Below are positions 52,161 through 59,856 of a stretch of DNA of 64,000 bases, piece by piece (the stretch's first letter is position 1; every line of letters starts with the position of its first letter). The translations under genes and the position numbers were made by a program. The stretch spans positions 1 to 64,000 of the forward strand of contig JADGCS010000002.1 in the NCBI GenBank assembly GCA_015228875.1, read 5' to 3'. This DNA comes from Deltaproteobacteria bacterium. Its GTDB lineage: Bacteria; UBA10199; JADGCS01. The notes under the pieces are model-generated. The model was not told the origin of the DNA, ran no database searches, and saw only the letters and a program-made list of their open reading frames with translations.

Positions 52161-52670
52161 TCACAACACGTCTCTTCCCATGACTGTTTTTCGGCCGGCT
52201 GCTGTGGCGTGCTCCATGGCTTTAAGACATTCGTCCACAACTTTCTGTGTGAGGGCGTCAATACAGCAGGTGCTTGTGTTGAATCCGCTTTGGTCCTTTA
52301 TTAACTGCTTAACCTTTGACACCACAACCAGTGTGTCTGTTTTAATGGATGCGTAAGAGACCTTGCCCGCGGGTGTTTGCATTGCGGGGGCCGCGCTGAT
52401 AATTTTATTTCGGACCGGTTGTAACGAAGGTTCGTCTTGTTCCAATGCTGATATAAATTCATTTTTTGAAGGGGAAATGTATTCTTCTGCGCAGGATTCC
52501 CTATGGTTTGCAAAACCCAAGTGGGCGTCCCAACAGGCAACCGAGCAGAAGACAAGGCCGGTCCTTTTGTTTCTGCAGGTGCTGACCGAACAGAGTTTGT
52601 AGGGGGTGTTAAACCCGATCTCTTTTTTACAACTGCTGCACTTTTTCCAGTAGGTTATTTCTTGGGCCAT
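52161..52670 (-). CDS. MYND-like zinc finger fused to a histone-fold domain
   Basis: A 169-aa protein. Residues 11-60 hold C-x2-C, C-x4-C, C-x3-C and H-x3-C (C11, C14, C27, C32, C42, C46, H56, C60), the spacing of a MYND/ZZ-like cross-brace zinc finger. A variable linker follows. Residues 113-169 resemble a single histone fold: a helix with VVVSKVKQLIKD, a long central helix, and AAGRKTVMGRDVL, like the RKTV...DV end of archaeal and Bdellovibrio-type histones. Zinc-finger histones have been proposed among prokaryotic histone groups. DNA binding and dimerisation are expected but unproven. It lies alone, convergent with the TMTC-like gene. Confidence 0.7.
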   Translation of the reverse strand: MAQEITYWKKCSSCKKEIGFNTPYKLCSVSTCRNKRTGLVFCSVACWDAHLGFANHRESCAEEYISPSKNEFISALEQDEPSLQPVRNKIISAAPAMQTPAGKVSYASIKTDTLVVVSKVKQLIKDQSGFNTSTCCIDALTQKVVDECLKAMEHATAAGRKTVMGRDVL

Positions 52671-53094
52671 AGGGTGCGAGATAAAAGTTTAAAAACAGCG
52701 AATCAAGCATTAATACAACATTTGTCGATTACACCCTGTATCTTCTGTCGCTGTGTCTACTGATACCGTCGTTTCAAGGTTAATAACTTGTGTAGGCGGA
52801 CACATTTTGATGCTGCTTCTGACAACACATGACAGTATCGAGTGAGTCTATTCAAACCCTATCATTATGAGAATTTGGGAATAGAGTCCCACAGTTTTCT
52901 CAAAAATGAGACTTTTCTCCCCATACTTGTTTTTGTAAATGTGACAGACTTGACCTCCGCTGATAATAAATTTCTATAAAAACAAAACGTTATGAGAGTT
53001 TCGTTTTTTTTAAAAAAAAATAAAATTTGGCAGCATACTTGCATACAATAATAAAAAGAGGGCAACAGCAGGGGCTAAAACAAGAGGGCATAAT
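52671..53094. other. Intergenic region upstream of the histone-fold gene and the 53095 gene
   Basis: About 420 bp, AT-rich, no gene seen. It contains a degenerate family D core (GTATCTTCTGTCGC near 52739) and a degenerate family A head (CAAGGTTAATAACTTG near 52767). A small hairpin TCTCA-AAAA-TGAGA follows near 52898. Before 53095 an AAAATTTGGCAGCATACTT stretch looks promoter-like, but the spacing to TACAAT is too short for a standard sigma70 site. Confidence 0.35.
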
Positions 53095-53439
53095 ATGAAA
53101 AACAATCGACTACAAACAATAGAGGGGATGCATTTAGATACCCGATTGCAGGCCGTAGACGCCGAATTTAAGGACTTTCTTGCCGATATCCTCTACAAGA
53201 GGGAATTTGGCCCAGATAAACTCAAAACATTCAGCCCGCTCGATGCGGTGGCAGATTTTGCACAAAAGGGGATCTTGTCCGTAAAAGAGGTCAGTCGTGA
53301 TGAGATGCTTGGTAACAATAACGCATTTAACAAGTTACTGGCAAACATGCTGGCAGAGTGCAAACCGGGTGCCTTGAGTGATGATGATTTAAATCAAATC
53401 ACCGGCATCAATGGCAGGGAGATTCATGCCGGCTTGTAA
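53095..53439 (+). CDS. Unrecognised protein, 114 aa
   Basis: No family is recognised. The protein is small, acidic and probably all-helical (TRLQAVDAEFKDFLADILYK, then NAFNKLLANMLAE). It has a good Shine-Dalgarno (GAGGG) 8 nt before the ATG. It lies upstream of another small unknown gene that is bracketed by two inverted family A repeats. Both genes have codon use like their neighbours. Confidence 0.55.
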   Translation: MKNNRLQTIEGMHLDTRLQAVDAEFKDFLADILYKREFGPDKLKTFSPLDAVADFAQKGILSVKEVSRDEMLGNNNAFNKLLANMLAECKPGALSDDDLNQITGINGREIHAGL

Positions 53440-53464
53440 AACGACACGGGAAGGGATATAATAC

Positions 53465-53548
53465 CAAGTTACTAACTTGACTTTGACGCGGTTGAGTTCC
53501 TCCATTTTGCGAGAAATGCACCCGCGCTCTGTCGACTTTGAAATTCCT
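53465..53548 (+). repeat. Family A repeat, copy (forward), left of a bracketed gene
   Basis: Full-length. With the reverse copy at 54070..54152 it frames the 149-aa gene as an inverted pair about 520 bp apart. Confidence 0.85.
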
Positions 53549-53572
53549 GTACATAAACATAGAGGGGAAATT

Positions 53573-54022
53573 ATGACAACCATAAGAAAAACAAACATAG
53601 CAAGTGATGCGCGTATAAAAGATTTAATAGAGTCCGGTAATCCAACGGGGGCCTCAACTGTAAGTAACAGCAAAACCCCAGTTATAGACACCGCCACGGT
53701 GAGGGCGGGGCTCTTTCCTATCACCCAGTCCGGAAACAGGACCTACACCAATGCCGCACTTTTTAAAGAGGTTACTTCTGAGCCACGGGCCGCAGATGCT
53801 CACCCCGATCAGATCATGACACTCGCGATGGATGCCTTTGCACAGGGCGCCAGGGCGGCACTGCACATCAGCGAGCCTGTCGCAGAATCACCTATAGAGG
53901 AACCCGAAATCAGCGCGCACGAGCTGATGGCTGGGCTTGCAGGAGAGGGAGACCGCGCTGTGGGTGTGGGTAGTCTTTTCATGGATATGCTTAAGATGGC
54001 AAAGGATTCAGAAATTGCATAA
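53573..54022 (+). CDS. Unrecognised protein, 149 aa, flanked by inverted family A repeats
   Basis: No family is recognised. The sequence is mixed and mildly acidic, with an Ala/Glu/Pro-rich C-terminal half (ISEPVAESPIEEPEISAHEL) and short helical segments. The ATG at 53573 has AGAGGGG 7 nt upstream. The frame is also open upstream through the whole repeat (reading TRLSSSILREMHPRSVDFEI), so repeat-encoded residues could be added if translation began there. Two family A repeats in opposite orientation flank it. Confidence 0.55.
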   Translation: MTTIRKTNIASDARIKDLIESGNPTGASTVSNSKTPVIDTATVRAGLFPITQSGNRTYTNAALFKEVTSEPRAADAHPDQIMTLAMDAFAQGARAALHISEPVAESPIEEPEISAHELMAGLAGEGDRAVGVGSLFMDMLKMAKDSEIA

Positions 54023-54069
54023 AATCCGTCGATGATTGTATTTTGTGTATGGCTGATGCTTGATATATA

Positions 54070-54152
54070 GGAATTTCAAAGTTGACAGAGCGCGGGTGCA
54101 TACCTCGCATAACGAGGAAACTCAACCGCGTCAAAGTCAAGTTGGTAACTTG
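54070..54152 (-). repeat. Family A repeat, copy (reverse), right of the bracketed gene
   Basis: Head palindrome CAAGTTGGTAACTTG at 54138-54152, tail TAGGAATTTCAAAG at the left. It lies between the 149-aa gene and rlmB. Confidence 0.85.
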
Positions 54153-54207
54153 TCGTCAGCTTTTTTTTTGTCTTTTTTTTTCCCCCAGGAAATAATAGTA
54201 CCCCCTC

Positions 54208-55008
54208 GTGGCATACAGGCATTTTAAATCGTCAAAAGCATCACAACAATCGTCAAGACGGAGTCACCATGAGGATCAAGGGCGGCTGGATCTTGTCTAC
54301 GGGAAAAATCCTGTTTATGAGGCCTTAAGGGCGGGGAGGCGCAGGGTAAAACAGGTGTTGGTTTTGGAGAATGACCCACAAATGGACGGGACGCCATTGG
54401 TAAAGCTTGCCCGCGAAAAGGGTGTTGCGTGTCAGCAGAGGCGATTTAAAGAGTTGACCGATCTCACTATGGGGGCTGCTCATCAGGGCGTAGTGGCCTA
54501 TGTGGAAAAATTTCCTCCATACACACTTGATGAGGTCTTAGGTAGAGAGGCTCCCAAACAACTGGTCCTGGCACTGGACTGCATTCAGGATCCGCAGAAC
54601 TTTGGCACCCTCTGTCGCTCGGCCCTGTGTTTTGGGGTGACCGAAATTATTTTGCCCAAGGATCGTTCGGTCTCGGTAACAAGTGCGGTCTGCAAGGCAA
54701 GTGCCGGTGCGGTTGAACATCTTAAAATTATCTACGTGACAAATCTTTCAAGGACACTCGATGAGTTCAAGGAGAGAGGTTTCTGGGTCTATGGCGCAAG
54801 CCTTGATAAAACAGCGCTCGATTTAAACAAGGTGGAGCCCGCACATAAATCGGTCATCGTCCTTGGCAGTGAAGGCTCCGGGCTACGGAGGCTTGTAGCA
54901 GAAAAATGCGATCACTTGGTTAAAATTGAAATGACAACCACTTTTGATTCACTTAATGTGGCACAGGCCGGAACAGTGCTGCTCTATAAGTTTGCAAGGA
55001 TGCTCTAA
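54208..55008 (+). CDS. rlmB: 23S rRNA 2'-O-ribose methyltransferase RlmB (TrmH/SpoU family)
   Basis: A 266-aa SPOUT methyltransferase. The N-terminal substrate-binding domain begins with YGKNPVYEALRAGRRRVKQV. The three SPOUT motifs follow: DPQNFGTLCRSALCFG, VLGSEGSGLRRLV and SLNVAQAGTVLLYKFAR (knot). It methylates a guanosine in 23S rRNA. The start is a GTG at 54208, as no better-placed ATG exists; the residues before the family homology are basic. It stands 17 nt upstream of ffh. Confidence 0.9.
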   Translation: MAYRHFKSSKASQQSSRRSHHEDQGRLDLVYGKNPVYEALRAGRRRVKQVLVLENDPQMDGTPLVKLAREKGVACQQRRFKELTDLTMGAAHQGVVAYVEKFPPYTLDEVLGREAPKQLVLALDCIQDPQNFGTLCRSALCFGVTEIILPKDRSVSVTSAVCKASAGAVEHLKIIYVTNLSRTLDEFKERGFWVYGASLDKTALDLNKVEPAHKSVIVLGSEGSGLRRLVAEKCDHLVKIEMTTTFDSLNVAQAGTVLLYKFARML

Positions 55009-55025
55009 AGCATTAAGGACATAAA

Positions 55026-56366
55026 ATGTTCGATCAACTATCCGATAAAATAGGCGGCGTTTTTAAGAACCTGCGTAACATTGGTGTCATCAAGGAGTCA
55101 CATCTTCAGGATGCCATCAGAGAGGTGCGCTTGGCCCTGCTCGAGGCCGACGTGCATGTGTTGGTGGTCAAGTCCTTTCTTAACAGGGTTAAAGAAAAGG
55201 CCCTTGGGGAAAAAGTGATTGGTTCAAACACGGCGCAGCAGCAGTTTTACAAGATCGTCCAAACCGAGCTTATCGAAACTTTGGGAGGCGCAGGGCAGAC
55301 GCTCAAGCTCGAAGGCAAACCGCCCCACATCATTCTTTTGGCAGGGCTTCAGGGCTCAGGAAAAACAACAACCGCGGCTAAACTTGCCCTGCATTTAAGA
55401 AAAAAAGGAGGGCGCCCCTTTCTGGTCCCCGCCGATGTCAACAGGGCTGCGGCCGTTGATCAATTAAAAACCCTCGCAAAACAGATCGACTGCCCTGTTC
55501 ACGATACAGACATCAAGCAGGATCCAGTCAAAATCGTCAAAAAGGCTGTTAAAGAAGCAGAAGATCGCTTTTGCGATATTGTCATTGTGGACACAGCGGG
55601 GCGTCTTCATGTGGATGATGAGATGATGGATCAGGTCAAGCGGATGAAAAAAAAGCTCGATGATCCTTTTATTCTCTTTGTGGCAGACGCGATGACAGGG
55701 CAGGAGGCCGTAAATGTTGCAAAGAGTTTTCATGAGGCACTTAACATCAACGGTGTGATCTTAACCAAGATGGACGGCGATGCCAAAGGGGGAGCAGCGC
55801 TGTCGATTCAGTCGGTTGCACAGTGCCCTATTTACTTTGCGGGGATGGGAGAAAAAATAAATGAGCTTGAGCCTTTTATACCCGAACGCCTTGTCTCGCG
55901 CCTGTTAGACAGGGGAGACCTCATGACCCTCATCGAAAAAGCCGAAGAGGTCATTGATATTGAAAGCGCCGAAGAGATGGTGGGTAAATTAAAGACAAAT
56001 GGGTTTGACTTGGAAGACTTTAGAAAACAACTCAAACAAATGAAAAAGCTTGGCTCGATGAGCTCGCTGATGAAATTTATCCCCGGCGCAAAAAAACTCA
56101 CCAAAGATATCGACATGGACAAGGCGGAGGGTGAACTCAAGAAAAAAGAGGCCATCATCAATTCGATGACCGTCCTCGAACGCCGCAAACCCAAGATCCT
56201 CAACGGTTCGCGAAGGAGTCGGATTGCTCTCGGGAGCGGGACGAGTGTTGCCGATATCAATCGCTTCATGAAAGAGTTTGATCAAATGAAAAAGATGATG
56301 AAAAAATTATCGAGCGGTGGTTTTGGGATGGGGCTCGATATGATGAAGGGAAAGTTGGGGTTGTAG
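55026..56366 (+). CDS. ffh: Signal recognition particle protein Ffh
   Basis: A 446-aa SRP54-type GTPase. The N domain (1-90) is followed by the G domain with LAGLQGSGKTTTAAKLA (P-loop), DTAGR and TKMDGDAKGGAAL. The C-terminal M domain is methionine-rich (LKQMKKLGSMSSLMKFIPGA) and binds SRP RNA and signal peptides. Together with FtsY it targets membrane proteins to the translocon. AAGGACATAAA precedes the ATG. No SRP RNA gene was seen nearby. Confidence 0.96.
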   Translation: MFDQLSDKIGGVFKNLRNIGVIKESHLQDAIREVRLALLEADVHVLVVKSFLNRVKEKALGEKVIGSNTAQQQFYKIVQTELIETLGGAGQTLKLEGKPPHIILLAGLQGSGKTTTAAKLALHLRKKGGRPFLVPADVNRAAAVDQLKTLAKQIDCPVHDTDIKQDPVKIVKKAVKEAEDRFCDIVIVDTAGRLHVDDEMMDQVKRMKKKLDDPFILFVADAMTGQEAVNVAKSFHEALNINGVILTKMDGDAKGGAALSIQSVAQCPIYFAGMGEKINELEPFIPERLVSRLLDRGDLMTLIEKAEEVIDIESAEEMVGKLKTNGFDLEDFRKQLKQMKKLGSMSSLMKFIPGAKKLTKDIDMDKAEGELKKKEAIINSMTVLERRKPKILNGSRRSRIALGSGTSVADINRFMKEFDQMKKMMKKLSSGGFGMGLDMMKGKLGL

Positions 56367-56488
56367 GTAAAAACCATCACCATTGTTTCCCGCCGCAGTT
56401 TTAAATTGTGCGCAGGGTCTTCTGCTGTTTTTTTGCTTCTTTTTTCTTTCTTTGTGAATAAGTGCTCATTTTGTGGATAAGCTCCTAA

Positions 56489-57022
56489 TCAACCGGCCTT
56501 CTTTTGACAAGGGCTACCATCTAGCCCTTTCTCAAACTCATTTGGCGGCATATAGCCAATCGACGAGTGCAATCGTTTGTCATTGTAGACATCTTCGATA
56601 AAAACAAAAATGTTTTCCACAACGTCTTCAAAATCCTCATATTCCGACAAATAAGACCGCATGACGGAGGTCGGGACACTCAGATCAATGACGCTACGAG
56701 GACAAAGAGCGTTGGTGATATGATGTTGCTCAAGATGTACGCTGTTCTTTGTGCTGGAAAATTCCTTGTCGCCCACCAGCCCTGCTACGTGTACACCTGC
56801 AGCATGCAGGCGCTCCAAACACGGTACAACGTGTTGCGTATCATTCTTTGGCGACCCTTCAACAATATCCCAGTCCACGATGAGCCCGTGCGCTGATTCT
56901 CCCACCAGCATTTGTAATCCAAACTCTGTTTCACTTCCAGCCTTGCCACGATGATAAACCTGTGTATGAGATTCATAGAGAGATTCTTGAGATGGATTTA
57001 CATAAAAGCAGTGTTCCCTAAA
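56489..57022 (-). pseudogene. Mosaic transposase relic: DDE fragment joined to an IS3-type C-terminus
   Basis: On the minus strand the frame is open from about 57022 to 56489. The first part (SQESLYESHTQVYHRGKAG, then EFGLQMLVGESAHGLIVDWD) is the middle of an ISNCY/IS1182-like DDE transposase. After residues ALCPRS it changes to an IS3-type integrase C-terminus (SEYEDFEDVVENI, then YNDKRLHSSIGYMPPNEFE). Two unrelated transposases are thus fused in frame by a deletion. Neither catalytic core is complete, so the product should be inactive. Confidence 0.7.
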
Positions 57023-57037
57023 AATAAAATTGCTCTG

Positions 57038-57571
57038 TCATGGTGTTTTGCCCAACCACATTTTTGAAATCGCGGACCTGACTTGTGGTTTAATATTTTT
57101 TACACCTTTGAGCCTTAAACGCAGGGTTTTTATCTGTACCAGATTTTTTTTAAGAAGCGCCCCGCAAAAATCAAAATCTTTTGGTCTGCCAGCTATGGCC
57201 TTGGAAATCCAGAGATCATGGGGTTCTAAACAAAGCGCGGTGACCCCGTTGGTGGCTGGGGTTAAAAAAGGAACGAGACGTTTTTGCCACCCGCCGGGCA
57301 AAACAGCCGTTTGAGTGGTGACGCCTTGTGCGTAGTAGCCAAAGGATTCTTGAAACATCGAAAGCTCACCGATCGAACCATCAATAAGGTCAGCGAGTGC
57401 GCCTTCCTTATCGTTCAGGGCGGCGATGTTGGCCTCGATGGACCTTTGAGCCTCCGGCAAATCAAAATCTATCGACGCGTGGATGGCCTGACTTCCGATG
57501 ACCAGCACTTTATTAACACCTAAAATAGCACCAGCCGCCCGTATTGTATGTTCAAACTCGTGACGTTTCAT
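57038..57571 (-). CDS. Nucleotidyltransferase-like toxin partner (DUF6036-like)
   Basis: A 177-aa protein. The N-terminal segment with VLVIGSQAIHASIDFDLPEA (about 22-41) is the GSQAIHA-type nucleotidyltransferase start seen in the DUF6036-like group. The expected DxD is degenerate (SIDFDLPEA, then SIEANIA). The gene follows an XRE regulator with a 4-nt ATGA overlap, the usual HTH-nucleotidyltransferase module. It may modify tRNA or the regulator. It ends beside the transposase relic. Confidence 0.65.
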   Translation of the reverse strand: MKRHEFEHTIRAAGAILGVNKVLVIGSQAIHASIDFDLPEAQRSIEANIAALNDKEGALADLIDGSIGELSMFQESFGYYAQGVTTQTAVLPGGWQKRLVPFLTPATNGVTALCLEPHDLWISKAIAGRPKDFDFCGALLKKNLVQIKTLRLRLKGVKNIKPQVRSAISKMWLGKTP

Positions 57572-58071
57572 AGATCATTATTTTCTTTTTTAAAGTTTTT
57601 TAAAATCTTTACTCTGTCTTTGGCCTTGATGAGCCCTGCGAAAGGGGTGACCTGTCTCATTTCGCGCGCCATCATCCCCGGGTCTAGAATCTTTGCGGCC
57701 AATTCTTCGGCGGGAAGATTAAGCCATGTCTGCCAGCGATCAAAGAGTTTGATAGCGTCCTGATGTTGTTGTTTGAGTTTGGATAAATTCCGCCTTGCCT
57801 TTGTGACAACTTGGTCTGCCGTTTGACCCAGCATTTTTGCGATTTCACGGTGATAAGCAAGACTGCGCCTGTCTTCCCGTGTCATGACAGGGGCAAATAT
57901 CACGAAGAGTTCAAGTCCAAGAGACAGGACAAGTCTTTGTACGGTTGAAAGCGTGGGAGATTTAAGCCCCGCCTCATATTGAGCAATGGCAGGCTGAGAT
58001 GTCCCCGCTATTCTTGCCAGCTCCTGCTGACTCAAACCCGTTTGGGTCCGCAAGTGACGGATGATGTTCAT
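57568..58071 (-). CDS. XRE-family regulator, antitoxin of the nucleotidyltransferase pair
   Basis: A 167-aa protein. An N-terminal HTH_3 domain reads HLRTQTGLSQQELARIAGTS, then QPAIAQYEAG (about 6-60). A helical C-terminal part of about 100 residues is typical of regulators that pair with DUF6036-like proteins. It should bind CCGATCAG-type operators in the region upstream (58081-58252) and repress its own promoter. Starting at 58071 makes the mRNA leaderless: the -10 box ends only 6 nt before the ATG. Confidence 0.8.
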   Translation of the reverse strand: MNIIRHLRTQTGLSQQELARIAGTSQPAIAQYEAGLKSPTLSTVQRLVLSLGLELFVIFAPVMTREDRRSLAYHREIAKMLGQTADQVVTKARRNLSKLKQQHQDAIKLFDRWQTWLNLPAEELAAKILDPGMMAREMRQVTPFAGLIKAKDRVKILKNFKKENNDL

Positions 58072-58077
58072 TTTTAA

Positions 58078-58107
58078 ATTATATCTGATCGGATATACTG
58101 ATGTCAA
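58078..58107 (-). promoter_or_regulatory. Consensus sigma70 promoter of the XRE-nucleotidyltransferase pair (leaderless)
   Basis: On the minus strand, TTGACA (58102-58107), an 18-bp spacer and TATAAT (58078-58083), then 6 nt to the ATG. The spacer contains TATCCGATCAGATA, which matches the operator-like palindrome at 58235. Confidence 0.7.
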
Positions 58108-58234
58108 CAGGTTGGCAAAGGGGGAGGCGTCAGGGGAGAGGGGGCAGGGGGGGCTATTGACAAATTATGCTAATGGGTGACCCCCAATCTAAAGCAAGTC
58201 CCAAGTCAAGACTTGACCCAACTAACAAAAAACA

Positions 58235-58252
58235 TATACCCGATCAGGTATA
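58235..58252. promoter_or_regulatory. Operator-like palindrome TATACC-CGATCA-GGTATA
   Basis: The 6-bp arms are perfect, with a near-palindromic centre. The same core (CCGATCAG) lies in the XRE promoter. Half-sites TCGGGTATAA recur at 58285-58294 and 58316-58325 in front of hipB. HipB operators in E. coli have a comparable layout, TATCC-N8-GGATA. Confidence 0.55.
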
Positions 58253-58298
58253 CTTGATTAGATATTATAATTAAATAACTCTCATCGGGTATAACAAA

Positions 58299-58326
58299 TT
58301 GACAAATAATCCCTTTCGGGTATAAT
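58299..58326 (+). promoter_or_regulatory. Consensus sigma70 promoter of hipBST (leaderless)
   Basis: TTGACA (58299-58304), a 16-bp spacer and TATAAT (58321-58326). Only 8 nt separate it from the hipB ATG at 58335. A TCGGGTATAA half-site overlaps the -10 box, so repressor binding would block RNA polymerase. Confidence 0.7.
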
Positions 58327-58334
58327 ATTTATTA

Positions 58335-58547
58335 ATGACAATTGCGGAATTCGTAAAAAAAAGAAGGCGGGAGGAAGGGCTTAATCAACGCAAACTTGCC
58401 GAGTTGAGTGGTGTCGGCTTGCGCTTTGTGCGCGAACTGGAACAGGGCAAAACAACACTGCAAACACACAAGGTCAATGCCGTTTTAAAGTTGTTTGGAA
58501 AAAAGCTGGGTCCCGTAAATCTTTTTGAAGAAGAAGGTGACCAATGA
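58335..58547 (+). CDS. hipB: HipB-like antitoxin/regulator
   Basis: A 70-aa HTH protein (REEGLNQRKLAELSGVGLRF, then VRELEQGKTTLQ), the standard HipB DNA-binding domain. It represses the operon by binding the TCGGGTATAA/TATACC sites upstream. The ORF starts almost at the predicted transcription start, so translation would be leaderless. It overlaps hipS by 4 nt. Length is short but normal for HipB of three-gene systems. Confidence 0.85.
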   Translation: MTIAEFVKKRRREEGLNQRKLAELSGVGLRFVRELEQGKTTLQTHKVNAVLKLFGKKLGPVNLFEEEGDQ

Positions 58548-58870
58548 AAAAAGCAAAGGTTTTTTTTGTCAACAAACTCGCCGGCCATCTCACAAAAACC
58601 GAACAGGGGTTTTCTTTTGTGTACGACCCAACATATCTTCAACAAGCTCATGCCCTTCCCATCAGCTTAAGTCTGCCACTGCAAACACAGCCCTTTACAA
58701 GCAAAGATCTGCATCCCTTTTTTGCAAATTTGATCCCAGAGGGATGGCTGTTTGATTTAAATGCGCAGGCATTAAAAATCGACATGGAAGATGAATTTGA
58801 AATGCTGCTATCCACGGGTAAAGATTGCATCGGTGCCGTCACCGTTATACCAAACGACGAGGTGATATGA
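58544..58870 (+). CDS. hipS: HipS-like protein (HipA N-terminal subdomain as a separate protein)
   Basis: A 108-aa protein. It matches the HipA N-terminal 'couple_hipA' domain: KVFFVNKLAGHLTKTEQGFS, ALPISLSLPLQ and FFANLIPEGWL. In three-gene HipBST systems this domain is a separate protein that acts as the antitoxin for the kinase HipT, whereas HipB regulates transcription. It overlaps both neighbours by 4 nt, so all three are co-translated. The kinase is encoded downstream. Confidence 0.85.
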   Translation: MKKAKVFFVNKLAGHLTKTEQGFSFVYDPTYLQQAHALPISLSLPLQTQPFTSKDLHPFFANLIPEGWLFDLNAQALKIDMEDEFEMLLSTGKDCIGAVTVIPNDEVI

Positions 58871-59808
58871 CCCAACATATTTGTCTGGCCTGCGAACAAT
58901 CCCTCGAAATTGCTGCGCCTTCCCCCTACCACAGGCACTGTCTAAAAAAAATTTTTGGCACAACAAAAACCCTGTCTCTCAAATTTTCCACTGAAGAAAT
59001 CTATTATCAGGCGCAAAAAATGGTTGGGCAAATGTCCATTTCAGGTGTTCAGGAAAAACTCTCTGTTTATCCAAACAAAAAAGACGGCTCAATCGATGTG
59101 GCGGCTGTCGGTGGATCCCATATCCTGAAACCTTCGCCTTCCCGTTTTCCTCATCTGGCAGAAAATGAAAATTTTTTCATGAATTTGGCCACAGCGCTGT
59201 CCATCGAAACCCCCGCGCACGGCCTGTTTGCACTTTCGGACGGGCCCCTGTCCTATGTCGTCAAACGCTTTGACAGAGATGATGTGGGCGGAAAAATCCC
59301 TGTGGAGGACTTTGTACAGCTATTGGGAGGACGTGATAAATACGCAGGATCAATAGAACAGATTGGCAGGTTTTTGATGCGGCATTCGTCCATCCCCTTT
59401 ATTGACACACAAAAACTTTTTGTGAGAACTCTTTTCAATTTTGTAATCGGAAACGGCGATGCGCATATGAAAAATTTTTCTATGATTCTCCTGCCAGACC
59501 AAGGTTACAGGCTTGCACCCGCCTATGATATCGTGAGTTCCCGTCTGGTGATACCAAACGAAAAAGACGATCTGGCTTTAAGTCTTAACGGCAAAAGAAA
59601 CAACATCACGACAAATGACTTTTTAAAACTGGCAGAGTATTTGGAAATTGAAAAAAAACGGTATGAACAGATTATGGGAACATTGAGAGATTTAAAAAAT
59701 ATTTTTGAAGAAAAAATTTTTCACAGCCCTCTGCCGCCACAGATGAAAGAGCAGGCAAAAAGAATTTTTTTAAAAAGATTTCATGTTCTTTTGGCCAAAG
59801 CAGAATAA
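58867..59808 (+). CDS. hipT: HipT-like Ser/Thr kinase toxin
   Basis: A 313-aa kinase. The Gly-rich loop carries SIS (residues 57-59 in GQMSISGVQEKLSV), the pair of serines known to be autophosphorylated in E. coli HipT. Lys88 lies in SHILKPSP, the catalytic region is NGDAHMKNFS (Asp198) and the metal Asp is in LAPAYDIVSS (Asp221). An N-terminal C-x2-C...H-x2-C (CLACE, HRHC) suggests a small zinc site. HipT phosphorylates tryptophanyl-tRNA synthetase in E. coli; the target here is untested. Confidence 0.85.
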   Translation: MTQHICLACEQSLEIAAPSPYHRHCLKKIFGTTKTLSLKFSTEEIYYQAQKMVGQMSISGVQEKLSVYPNKKDGSIDVAAVGGSHILKPSPSRFPHLAENENFFMNLATALSIETPAHGLFALSDGPLSYVVKRFDRDDVGGKIPVEDFVQLLGGRDKYAGSIEQIGRFLMRHSSIPFIDTQKLFVRTLFNFVIGNGDAHMKNFSMILLPDQGYRLAPAYDIVSSRLVIPNEKDDLALSLNGKRNNITTNDFLKLAEYLEIEKKRYEQIMGTLRDLKNIFEEKIFHSPLPPQMKEQAKRIFLKRFHVLLAKAE

Positions 59809-59856
59809 ACATTTTAATCTTCTCAATAAAGTGATCATCAGCCCCCCACAAACGCT

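Noticed and set aside
53026-53049. Sigma70 promoter TTGGCA...TACAAT before the 53095 gene
   Set aside because: The spacer is only 11 bp, too short for sigma70, and no alternative pair gave a convincing fit.
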